Shown here piece after piece: positions 21,559 through 30,000 of a stretch of DNA of 64,000 nt. Numbering within the stretch: the first letter of the stretch is position 1; the number at the start of each line of letters is the position of its first letter. Position numbers and translations under genes: made by a program. A model generated the notes under the pieces. It saw only the letters and a list, made by a program, of their open reading frames with translations. It was not told where the DNA came from and made no database searches. Location: the NCBI GenBank assembly GCA_000155715.1, contig DS990599.1, positions 107,846 to 171,845 on the forward strand, given 5' to 3'. This DNA is from a gamma proteobacterium HTCC5015 (lineage in GTDB: Bacteria > Pseudomonadota > Gammaproteobacteria > HTCC5015).

Positions 21559-21825
21559 TACGGCCTGTACACAAATTTGATGGTCACTGTTGTGACTAAA
21601 AAAGCGCCAATCAAGGCGCAAGGAGCGTGGTTTGGTGAATCCAAATGAGCGACGAGCAACGATGAGTGGCGCTTTTTTAGCCACAACCCGAAGGGCTGGA
21701 GCTATTTTCCGCCCAGCTGCGTTATCAGTCGTTTGTGTAGACGTACTACACGGCACTCCTTCTGCCTTGCTGGGCAGGAAAATGGCTTCCAGCAGAGATC
21801 ATAAAATTTGTGGTAACAGGCCCTA
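21559..21825. mobile_element. MITE-like element, copy 2 (267 bp)
   Basis: Direct-orientation copy of 19465-19733. Between the ends I see only one base difference (GACTCC versus GAATCC). The left end has lost two bases and changed one (TACGGCCTGTACAC), and the right end has one change. It ends 5 bp before the ATG of the following reductase gene. Confidence 0.8.
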
Positions 21826-21830
21826 ATCCA

Positions 21831-22841
21831 ATGAGCCACACAATTACAATTCAGCCCAGCGGCCACCAGTTTGAATGCGATTCCAGCCAAAGTGTGCTCG
21901 AGGCCGCGTTGCAAAGCGGTTTTGCCGTGCCCTACGGCTGCCGCAACGGCGCCTGTGGCGCTTGCATGGGCCGCATTGTGTCGGGCCAAGTGGAGTATCC
22001 CAACGATGTGTATGTGGGCATGACGCTACAGGGCGAGTCCGATGACAAAGCGCTGCTCTGTCAGGCGCGCGCCTGTTCGGACTTGGAGCTCGAAGTTCGG
22101 GAGATTGGCGCGGCTAAAGACATTCAAATCAAAACGCTGCCCGTGCGAGTCCACCGCGCCGAGCGCCTAGCAGACGATGTCATCCGCTTATTTTTAAAAC
22201 TGCCCGCCACCCAGCGTTTGCCTTTTTTAGCAGGGCAATACATCGATTTCTTATTGAAAAATGGCCAGCGGCGCAGCTTTTCGCTCGCCAATGCCCCCCA
22301 CGACGACGCGCTGCTGGAACTGCATATCCGCCGCGTCGATGAGGGCTTTTTTACGGGTTTTGTCTTCGAGCGCTTAAAAGAGAAGGATCTCTTGCGCATC
22401 GAAGGTCCCCACGGCAGTTTTCATTTGAACGAAGAAAGCGATAAACCCTTGATTTTAATGGCCGGTGGTACGGGGTTTGCGCCGATAAAAAGTTTGATTG
22501 AGCACATGATTCACACCGATGATCACCGACCCGTTCACCTATTTTGGGGCGTGCGAAATCAGCCCGACCTCTATCTCAACCATCTCGCCGAGCTGTGGCA
22601 AAAGAAGCACCATCAGATTCAGTACACACCGGTGCTATCCGAGGCCGCCGCCGATCGCGAGTGGACCGGCGAGCGCGGCTGGGTACACGACAGCGTCATT
22701 CGCCACTATGCTGATTTAAGCGATCATGAAGTGTATTGTTGTGGACCGCCGCCCATGATCGAAGCGGCCAAACACGCACTGAAACAACAAGGACTCAACG
22801 AAGAGGCCTTTCATTTCGATAGCTTTGAATTTAACCATTGA
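21831..22841 (+). CDS. 2Fe-2S ferredoxin / FAD-NAD(P)H reductase
   Basis: 336 residues. The N-terminal plant-type ferredoxin domain binds a 2Fe-2S cluster with CRNGACGAC (Cys37, 42 and 45) and a fourth Cys near residue 76 (LLCQARAC). A FAD domain follows (RSFSLANAP, then HGSFHL), and the NAD domain has AGGTGFAPIKSLIEHM and YCCGPPPM. The family includes phenol-hydroxylase reductases and CDP-6-deoxyglucoseen reductase-like proteins. I take the ATG at 21831. The upstream DNA is MITE sequence, with only a weak CAGG ribosome-binding site (21817-21820). The proteins it reduces are unknown; a tie to ubiquinone synthesis via nearby ubiD is possible but unproven. Confidence 0.87.
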   Translation: MSHTITIQPSGHQFECDSSQSVLEAALQSGFAVPYGCRNGACGACMGRIVSGQVEYPNDVYVGMTLQGESDDKALLCQARACSDLELEVREIGAAKDIQIKTLPVRVHRAERLADDVIRLFLKLPATQRLPFLAGQYIDFLLKNGQRRSFSLANAPHDDALLELHIRRVDEGFFTGFVFERLKEKDLLRIEGPHGSFHLNEESDKPLILMAGGTGFAPIKSLIEHMIHTDDHRPVHLFWGVRNQPDLYLNHLAELWQKKHHQIQYTPVLSEAAADREWTGERGWVHDSVIRHYADLSDHEVYCCGPPPMIEAAKHALKQQGLNEEAFHFDSFEFNH

Positions 22842-22860
22842 ACCGATGTAGGAGATAGCT

Positions 22861-23478
22861 ATGCCCGTTATGAATGCCCAAAAGGCCTTAGAGGATTTAA
22901 AGGAGGGCAATCGCCGCTTTGTGCAGGCTCAAGAAAATCGCGAAGACCTGTGCCTGAGCGGCATGCGCCGAGAGCTTCCGCAAACTCAAGAACCTAAAGC
23001 CATTATTGTCGGTTGCTCCGACGCCCGCGTCCCCGCCGAGCTGGTGTTCGATCAGGGCTTGGGCGATTTGTTTGTGATCCGCGTGGCGGGCAATGTAGTC
23101 GCGCCCTCACAGGTGGGCAGCGTCGAATTTGCCGCTGAAAATTTTGGCACGCAGCTGGTTGTGGTACTGGGCCATACCCACTGCGGCGCAATTCAGGCAA
23201 CGCTCGAGGCCCTAAAAAACCCAGAGCAGACGGCGTCATCCAATCTCATGTCGATTGTCGATCGCATCAAGCCGTCGGTGGAATCGCTCTACGAGTCCAG
23301 CATTTTGCGGCAGCATCCCGAAGAACTGACAAAGCAGTCGGTGCGGGCCAACATTCGAGCGTCGGTGAATTTTCTCAAGCGCGGTTCCCGCTGCTTAGAA
23401 GAGCTGGTGAGCGATGGACGCTTACTGGTCGTCGGGGCGGAATATTCGCTGGAAACGGGAGAAGTTGAATTCATCTAG
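22861..23478 (+). CDS. Beta-class carbonic anhydrase
   Basis: Zinc enzyme interconverting CO2 and bicarbonate, 205 residues. Zinc ligands lie in VGCSDARVPAE (Cys and the Asp-Arg dyad) and in GHTHCGAIQA (His and Cys). The VIRVAGNVV block is also conserved. An AGGAG ribosome-binding site precedes the ATG. It is 19 bp after the reductase, so they may share a transcript. An intrinsic terminator follows. Confidence 0.94.
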   Translation: MPVMNAQKALEDLKEGNRRFVQAQENREDLCLSGMRRELPQTQEPKAIIVGCSDARVPAELVFDQGLGDLFVIRVAGNVVAPSQVGSVEFAAENFGTQLVVVLGHTHCGAIQATLEALKNPEQTASSNLMSIVDRIKPSVESLYESSILRQHPEELTKQSVRANIRASVNFLKRGSRCLEELVSDGRLLVVGAEYSLETGEVEFI

Positions 23479-23550
23479 CGAGTAAAACTTGAGCTGCATC
23501 AAGTTTTCGTCCAATACCCGCAAAATCAGTAAGAATTGGCTCGTAAATTG

Positions 23551-23600
23551 CCCTATTAGGTTTATGTTATAAGAAGATAAGTCCTAATAGGGCTTTTTTA
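23551..23600 (+). terminator. Intrinsic terminator after carbonic anhydrase
   Basis: Perfect 10 bp stem CCCTATTAGG (23551-23560) / CCTAATAGGG (23583-23592), then CTTTTTTA. It separates the upstream genes from the surface-protein locus. Confidence 0.8.
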
Positions 23601-23681
23601 TGCGTGTTTGACGATTTTTAAACAGAATTCGACGAATATCAGACAAGTGACTGATATTTGGGCAAAAAGAGGAAGGAAAAG

Positions 23682-24179
23682 ATGACAGTTCATCATAGTT
23701 TTAAAGTGGCCTTAGTGATTTTTGCAAGTGTGGCTAGCTCTGTCGCTTGGGCGGCCCCTCAGCTCGAACTAGAGATCAAAGCGGAAAAAGAAATCGAGGT
23801 AGAAACCGATGGCACAACCGAAGTACAGCGGGTTGTGGCGGAAAAGGTTGAGCCTGGGCAAGTCGTTTTCTACACGCTGACCTATCGCAATGTCGGCGAT
23901 TCAGTGGCGAATAACATCAAGCTGAAAGATGCGTTTCCCGAGAATACCACCTACGAGGCGGGCAGCGCTTGGGGTGACGGCGCGGTGATCGAATTTTCGA
24001 TTGACCAAGCCGAGTCGTTCAAAAAGCCTTCGATGCTGAAGTACCAAGTAGAAAGTGTCGATGGTGAGAAAGAAGAAAAAGAAGCCAGTGTAGAAAACTA
24101 CACACACATTCGCTGGGTAGTCGACAGCGTGCCAGCGGGCAGCGAAGGTCAAGTGGGGTATAGCGTGACCGTTAACTAA
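23682..24179 (+). CDS. Secreted DUF11-type single-domain protein
   Basis: 165 residues. The signal peptide ends near residue 24 (SSVAWA). A single immunoglobulin-like DUF11/B_ant_repeat domain follows, with the pattern VEPGQVVFYTLTYRNVGDS, NNIKLKDAFPENTTY and VDSVPAGSEGQVGYSVTV. A charged stretch (DGEKEEKEAS) is inserted. I start at the ATG at 23682, preceded by AGGAAGG, rather than the GTG at 23658. There is no membrane anchor, so it is probably periplasmic or exported. It is the first gene of the surface-protein locus. Confidence 0.8.
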   Translation: MTVHHSFKVALVIFASVASSVAWAAPQLELEIKAEKEIEVETDGTTEVQRVVAEKVEPGQVVFYTLTYRNVGDSVANNIKLKDAFPENTTYEAGSAWGDGAVIEFSIDQAESFKKPSMLKYQVESVDGEKEEKEASVENYTHIRWVVDSVPAGSEGQVGYSVTVN

Positions 24180-24252
24180 CCAACAATAAAAGGGCTGATA
24201 ATAAAAATGAAATTAACGCAAAAAAATACGATTGAATGGCAGACAGGGGAGC

Positions 24253-24447
24253 AGAAGGCACAAGGTAAAAGGTGCCTTCTAATGGTCGCGACACTACAGT
24301 GAATTGTAGGGCTAACTGTAGAGCATAGGACAGTGCCGATGCTCTCAGAATCTTATTACTACCGTATGGCGGGTCTAGCTAGAGCTGGACCTGCGCTTTT
24401 GTGTGCGTGTGTGTGGCTTAGCGAGAGCAATCTCGCTCAGGGGCCAC
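24253..24447 (+). ncRNA. Highly structured leader RNA region (candidate)
   Basis: The 355 bp gap before the 24535 gene holds no credible open frame but five successive hairpins. They are AGAAGGCAC/GTGCCTTCT (24253-24280), CTACA/TGTAG (24294-24309), GAGCAT/ATGCTC (24321-24344), GGTC-AGC/GCT-GACC (24372-24391) and GTGGC..GCGAGA/TCTCGC..GCCAC (24413-24447). It could be a riboswitch, a 5' UTR regulator or a separate small RNA. It does not match any riboswitch core I can recognise. Confidence 0.5.
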
Positions 24448-24534
24448 CGTAGCGCAGTCTTTTAAATCAACCCTGAAAGTAACGTCGTTAATTATTTTAA
24501 AAGCAGTATCCAATCTCAATGAGAGGACTAGAAA

Positions 24535-25794
24535 ATGAAAATACTCAAACAGCATCCGAAAGGATGGCCAAGCAAGCGCTTAAGCACTGCGGTGCTGCTA
24601 GCGCTAGGCGGTGTTTTAGCCAGCGGGGTCGCTCAGGCCAATACCTCAGCAGGCACCACATTACAGAATGCTGTAACCGTCGATTACACCGATGCAGGCG
24701 GCACGGCACAAGCGCAAATTAGCGATAGTGTTGATGTCACAGTAGACCACGTGGCAGATGTCGCTTGGGGTGCTGCTCCTGCTGGGCAAGCAACGTCATC
24801 GGGCGACACTTTGCCGTCGGCCTATACCATTGATTTAACCAACACCGGTAACGGCAGTGACTCTTACAACATCACTGATAACACTAGCGAAACCTGTGCT
24901 GGTGGCACGCTAACGGCTGAGTCCTTCGCCTTTACGACACCTGTGGTATTGGGTGCGACAGTCTCTGCCGCAGCGGCGACAGACGACGGCACCAATACAA
25001 CCATTGAAGTTAGTAACATGACGGTCGCTGACTTTACGGCTGGCGATATTGTTGTGATCAACAATGGCGCAACGGAATACACGGTTGTTAGTGCAACGGC
25101 TGGTGCCACGGCTACGGACAACGATGAGCTCGTGGTTTCCGGTGTTCACACCGGCGACTTTAACGCCGCTGGTTTACAAATCGGTGAGCGCGCTGAGTTT
25201 AGCTACGGTGCAACCGGTACTGCGGGTACGTTATCAGGTGGTCCCGCGTCGTGTACCCACGATCACTCAATTGTTGCAACAGGTACCACAGCAACTGGCG
25301 GCAATACGCAAAGTACCGACACGGTAAGTGGCTGGGTCACCACAGTGAATGGCGTCACGCTGACTGTTGATAAATATGTTCGCAACGTGACAACGGCGGC
25401 CAAAAACCCCGGTGCGGCAGATATCACATTTGACAGTGTGGACTACTACGCCACTGGCGTGACGGGCAACCCCGGTGAAACACTGGAGTACCTCGTTGTT
25501 ATCGATAACGCCACCGCCGGTAATGCTGCGGGTGTTGAATTCAACGATACCCTACCTGCGTTCACGGGTTACGTGACGAGCAGTATTGAAGTCGACACCG
25601 ATGGTGACGGCACCTTTGATGTAGCACTGCCCGGTGATGAAACCGAAGCAGACAGCGAGGGCGGCATCGTCACACAAAGTGGCAGCAGCATTCAGGTGTT
25701 TGCTGGCACGGGCGGTGATGAAGATACCGACACCGGTGGCAACATCGCTGGATCCTCAAACTCGGTGGTTAAATACCAAGTCACCATCGACTAA
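24535..25794 (+). CDS. Secreted DUF11-type surface protein A
   Basis: 419 residues. A long signal peptide ends near residue 36 (SGVAQA). The mature protein is rich in Thr, Ala, Gly and Asp. It starts with a strand block (TTLQNAVTVDYTDAGGTAQ) and ends with a DUF11 domain (NPGETLEYLVVIDNATAGNA, VEFNDTLPAFTGYV, VVKYQVTID). Its middle has two cysteines near each domain edge (ETCAGG, ASCTHDH). It is a clear paralogue of the next gene, with the same layout. No anchor is visible. It may be a secreted or cell-surface fibre or coat component; the function is unknown. Confidence 0.75.
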   Translation: MKILKQHPKGWPSKRLSTAVLLALGGVLASGVAQANTSAGTTLQNAVTVDYTDAGGTAQAQISDSVDVTVDHVADVAWGAAPAGQATSSGDTLPSAYTIDLTNTGNGSDSYNITDNTSETCAGGTLTAESFAFTTPVVLGATVSAAAATDDGTNTTIEVSNMTVADFTAGDIVVINNGATEYTVVSATAGATATDNDELVVSGVHTGDFNAAGLQIGERAEFSYGATGTAGTLSGGPASCTHDHSIVATGTTATGGNTQSTDTVSGWVTTVNGVTLTVDKYVRNVTTAAKNPGAADITFDSVDYYATGVTGNPGETLEYLVVIDNATAGNAAGVEFNDTLPAFTGYVTSSIEVDTDGDGTFDVALPGDETEADSEGGIVTQSGSSIQVFAGTGGDEDTDTGGNIAGSSNSVVKYQVTID

Positions 25795-25832
25795 ACGAAG
25801 ATGCCCCGCCTTCGTTTAGGCGGGGCGCTTTC
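25791..25832 (+). terminator. Two-state terminator/attenuator hairpin
   Basis: GCCCCGCC (25803-25810) pairs with GGCGGGGC (25819-25826), followed by GCTTTCT. Alternatively CTAAACGAAG (25791-25800, including the stop codon) pairs perfectly with CTTCGTTTAG (25810-25819). The two stems exclude one another, so the site may set how much transcription passes to the next genes. Confidence 0.6.
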
Positions 25833-25855
25833 TAACTTTGTAAAAGGAGAAAGCG

Positions 25856-26998
25856 ATGTATAGAAAATTTTGGATGAAAGCACTGGTCGCTATTGCAGTG
25901 ACGGGCTTTGCAGGTCAACTATTAGCTGCTGCACCGGCTAATAGCGTATTGCGTAATACCGCTGAACTGTCTTATACGGGCTTGGGTACACCCATTCAGG
26001 CTACAGTCTCAGTGACGATTGATTTGACGCCGACTGCGCCAACGTTATCAGCGCCTGTCGATAACACAGTGGCAGAAAACCAAGCGTCAACTTTTACTTA
26101 CAACATTACCAGCAATGCAAATGGTAATGATGTATATCAACTGACATCGTCGACCGCTTTGAATAATTTAACAGCGGCTCCCAGCGTTGCCTTTACCCAA
26201 GGCGGTGTTGGTGTGGCGAGTATTACACTCGGTGCAACCGCAGCCCGGGTTGGCTCTGCTGTAGGCAGCAATACGATTACGGTTCCAAGCGATGGCTCAG
26301 CTGGTGGCAGTGTCAATGGCTTAACAGGTGGCGACACAGTTGTAATTGATGGCAATGTTTATGTCATCAATGGAGTAGCCGATAATGGCACGACAGCAAC
26401 TATATCGCTGGCTAGTAATCTTACGACAGTGGTAGCTGTTGGTGATCCGATCTTTGAGCAACAAAGCTTTGATGCAACAATTGATGATGTTGGAACAATA
26501 ACCACCTCTGGTACCCCCGCGAGTGTTGAACTAGACACGACAGCAACATCTCAATCAGATGCTGCACAAAGCAGTACGGATCAAACCATTACCAATGTTA
26601 CAGAGCTGGCATTTGAAAAATTTGTCACTAATGAAACAAATGTTAATGGTGGTGCGCCAGTAGGTATCGACTTTGATGGCGACAGCATTGACGACCAAAA
26701 CTTTTACACCACTGCGAGTAATGTTAGAGCGGAGTCAGGCGATACGCTGCGCTACGCAATCCGCCTAATTGCTCCCGCAGGTTCAAGTTTAACGGGTGTG
26801 GAATTTAGTGATGTTCTGCCAGTTTTTACAACCTACGTAGCGGGTTCTACCGAGCTAAACGGCAATGCGGTTGCCGATGACGCTGGCCCTGCATCACCAC
26901 TGATTGCCGGTATGGCAGTTAATAGTCCCGGTGAGGCTGCAGGAACGGTAAATCCCGGTGAAAGTGCAGTCGTTACCTTCCGTGTGATGGTGGATTAA
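25856..26998 (+). CDS. Secreted DUF11-type surface protein B
   Basis: 380 residues. The signal peptide ends near residue 24 (AGQLLAA). The layout parallels the preceding protein: an opening strand block (NSVLRNTAELSYTGLGTPIQ), a Gly/Thr-rich middle with a GGDTVVIDGNVYVING segment, and a C-terminal DUF11 domain (SGDTLRYAIRLIAPAG, VEFSDVLPVFTTYV, NPGESAVVTFRVMVD). There are no cysteines in the mature part. An AAAGGAG ribosome-binding site precedes the ATG. It is 8 bp before the giant barrel gene, so translation is likely coupled. The function is unknown. Confidence 0.75.
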   Translation: MYRKFWMKALVAIAVTGFAGQLLAAAPANSVLRNTAELSYTGLGTPIQATVSVTIDLTPTAPTLSAPVDNTVAENQASTFTYNITSNANGNDVYQLTSSTALNNLTAAPSVAFTQGGVGVASITLGATAARVGSAVGSNTITVPSDGSAGGSVNGLTGGDTVVIDGNVYVINGVADNGTTATISLASNLTTVVAVGDPIFEQQSFDATIDDVGTITTSGTPASVELDTTATSQSDAAQSSTDQTITNVTELAFEKFVTNETNVNGGAPVGIDFDGDSIDDQNFYTTASNVRAESGDTLRYAIRLIAPAGSSLTGVEFSDVLPVFTTYVAGSTELNGNAVADDAGPASPLIAGMAVNSPGEAAGTVNPGESAVVTFRVMVD

Positions 26999-27006
26999 AC
27001 ACTGCC

Positions 27007-30000
27007 ATGTTGAAAGTAAGCCGCCCACTCGCTCAATTCATGTCGCGCTGTTTGGACAGTGCGATATGTGTTGTGCTGTGGGCGGCACTTTTTATCAGCA
27101 CAACGGCTCATGCCGCCTTAGAAGTACAACTAAATGAGCCTGCCTATTTAACGGCAGATCAAGTGTCAGGGTCAGTTGAAGCGAGAGTATTGATCAATGC
27201 CTTGCTACCAGACTACAACAAGGCAGACATCACTTTTGACCTAGAAGAGGTCGCGCTTGATCGTGGGTATTCAGAAGGCCTAGAGATTGTTATTAGCAAC
27301 ACAGGGCTTAATGATTTAAATAACCCGAGTATCGTCGTAAGTTTGCCCAATAGTATTGGCTTCTCACTAGAAGATAGCCCCGCCTACACAGTAAGCCAGT
27401 TGCCGAACGGCGACTGGGAAATTATTTTGAAAAACCCCATTTTAGTTGGGCAAAGTGTCAGCCTAAACGCAACTTTGTCCGCGTCACCCGATGCACAAAT
27501 TGGCGTTGAGTCGATTTCTTTTACGCTGAACGCCAACGGAGCCGTTATTACGGAAGAGAGGCTTCAGATAAAAATTAACAATGTGGTATCCGGTTTGTTT
27601 TTAACAAACGATGTTGACCGTGCCGTGGTGTACCACGATGAAGTAGTGACCTACCGCTTAAGCGTCAGCAGCCAATATGAAGTTGGCACTATTAACAATG
27701 TTACCATCAGCGACTTCCTGCCCGTTGGCATGCGTTTTATGGGCGGAACAGTTAAGCGTGGAGGAACAGCAGATCAAGACCCTGTGATCGCGCAAAATGG
27801 ACGCGACTTGACCTTTAATATTGGCACCATAGGCCCTGAAGAAACGATGGTTATCGAATACATCGCTTATGTTACCGCCGCCGCACCCGAGGGCAAAAGC
27901 ATTAGCCCAGCGAGTGCCCAAGGCGACGGTGCCAGTTCAAACGATGCTCGGGCTATCACGGTGGTTAAAGCCGATCCTATCAACACGGAATCCCATGTTG
28001 TTGGACGAGTTATGGCCAACGCTTGTGAAGTGACCCCCAATCACTTGGGCTTACTGGGTATGCAGTTGAGCTCAGAGTTAGTACAAGACCACTTGCGCTA
28101 CCGCATGACATTCCAGACCGAAGGCGTCGATCTGCAAAAATTTAATGCCCTGCTGGATGTGCCCGCCACATTAAATATTGACGCGAATAGCGTGCAATTA
28201 AATGGACAGCCCTTTTCAGGCTTGAAAGAAAAAGCGGGGCAATACATTTTTGATTTGGGCACCGTGCCTGGCAATGGTCGCTATCAATTGCAATTTGATG
28301 GACAGCCTGAGACAGGACACTACGGCGAGTTCGAAGTGATGGCGATGGCTAGCTATCACTTAGAAGGCCTCGGGTTCCGTCGCACGGAGTTGCTGAGCAA
28401 CACCTACCGCCATCAAACCCGCGATCAAAAAATTGAGCGCTACAGTTTGTGGCCTCGTTTTGAATCATTTAGCGCCGAACTGGGAGAAGAGGATCAACAG
28501 CACTTTGATCAAATTTTGTCACAGGTAGATAAACAGCGCGTTCAACGCATTACCGTTATAGGTCATGCGGATACAAGACCCATTCGTGCACGCAGCCAAT
28601 CGATTTATGCCGATAACCAAGCCTTGTCTTTAGCTCGAGCCAATGTAGCGGCCGAGTATGCGCGCCAACGTTTGGGCTTGGAAGCGGACAAAGTCGACGT
28701 GTTGGGCAAAGGAGATAGTTTTCCCCTGCTCAAAGGCCGCAGCGGTGAGGACAATGCCGCCAACCGCCGAGTCGAAATTGTGATCGAAAGTTTGCAGCAG
28801 GCCTCTAAATCGCAAACGCAAGTGCTCAAAGCCGTTGCGGATACAGAGCGAAAAGACATTTTCGGTGAGCAACTGGTGCCACTGAAAAACAGCCTCAATC
28901 GCAAAGCGGATGGGTTGCAAGGCATTCGACTGATTATGGAAGATGGTCGCTTTGTTGAAACAGACGCCGAGGGACGCTACCACTTTGAGGCCATCAAGCC
29001 GGGTACCCATGTGGTGCAAATTGATCCCGACTCGATTCCCGAAGGCTTTGAGCCCTATTTGTGTGAGAGCAATACTCGCTTTGCACAAAACCCCAGTTCG
29101 CGATTTATTGAAGTCTCTAATGGTTTAATTTGGCGCGCGAATTTCCACCTACGCCCCAAAGCTCAAGAGAAGCGCGAGTTGGCCTTGCAAATGAAAGCAC
29201 AGCGCCAAGACGATACGTTAAATTACACAGTGTCAGTAGACGACGCCCAGCAAGCAGGCTGGCTGCACATTGATCTAGCAGAGGCGTTGACACTCGATAT
29301 GCAATCGTTGCGCGTCGATGGCCGGGAAGTGCAGCCCGAGCAACAGGGTCAACAGGTGAAAGTGCCACTTGCCCAGCGAGAGGGTGAGTACAGTGTGAAC
29401 TTCCGTGCAGCCATCAACGAAAACGCCAAAGGCGATTTGCGCAGCCGCGCTTGGCTGGCAATGGCAGAGTACGAAAGCGCTCCAGTGGATACCATTTTGT
29501 CCATTCAGCCCGAGGCGAAAACGCAAGAGCGCTACCCCTTCGATCTACCGTTTGCCGCCGAGCAATCGACGCTGACGGGCGCTGCGGATATTCAAGTGCG
29601 CGATATAGTGGCGCTACTAGAAGGCCAAAGTGTCCACCAGTTTGAGCTCGCCGTATCGGCGGATAGCGAGTCGCTGGCTCAAGCGCGAGCGGATGCCATT
29701 CGCACGCGGCTCAGCAATGCGTTCCAACAAGCGAGCTGGGATGTAACGGTTGAAAAAGGCAGCGAGCGCAACCGCGTTGTCGCTCATGTGGGCGATGCGG
29801 ATGCGAAGTGGCAAACGACCTTGACCAAGCCCGAGTCGGCGGCGCTCAAAGAGACAGTGACCATCGATCAAGCAAAAGAAATGATCGAGGCTCAGCAAGA
29901 AGCCGCTCCCGAGCCAAAACAGGACGGCATTCTCAACATTACAGAGGGGCAGAAAATTGCCGATAACAGCTCCGCCGTACGCATCCAGCTCGACGCGCGT

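Noticed and set aside
24253-24447. Known riboswitch (cyclic-di-GMP, glycine or cobalamin type)
   Set aside because: None of the core sequences of those classes is present.
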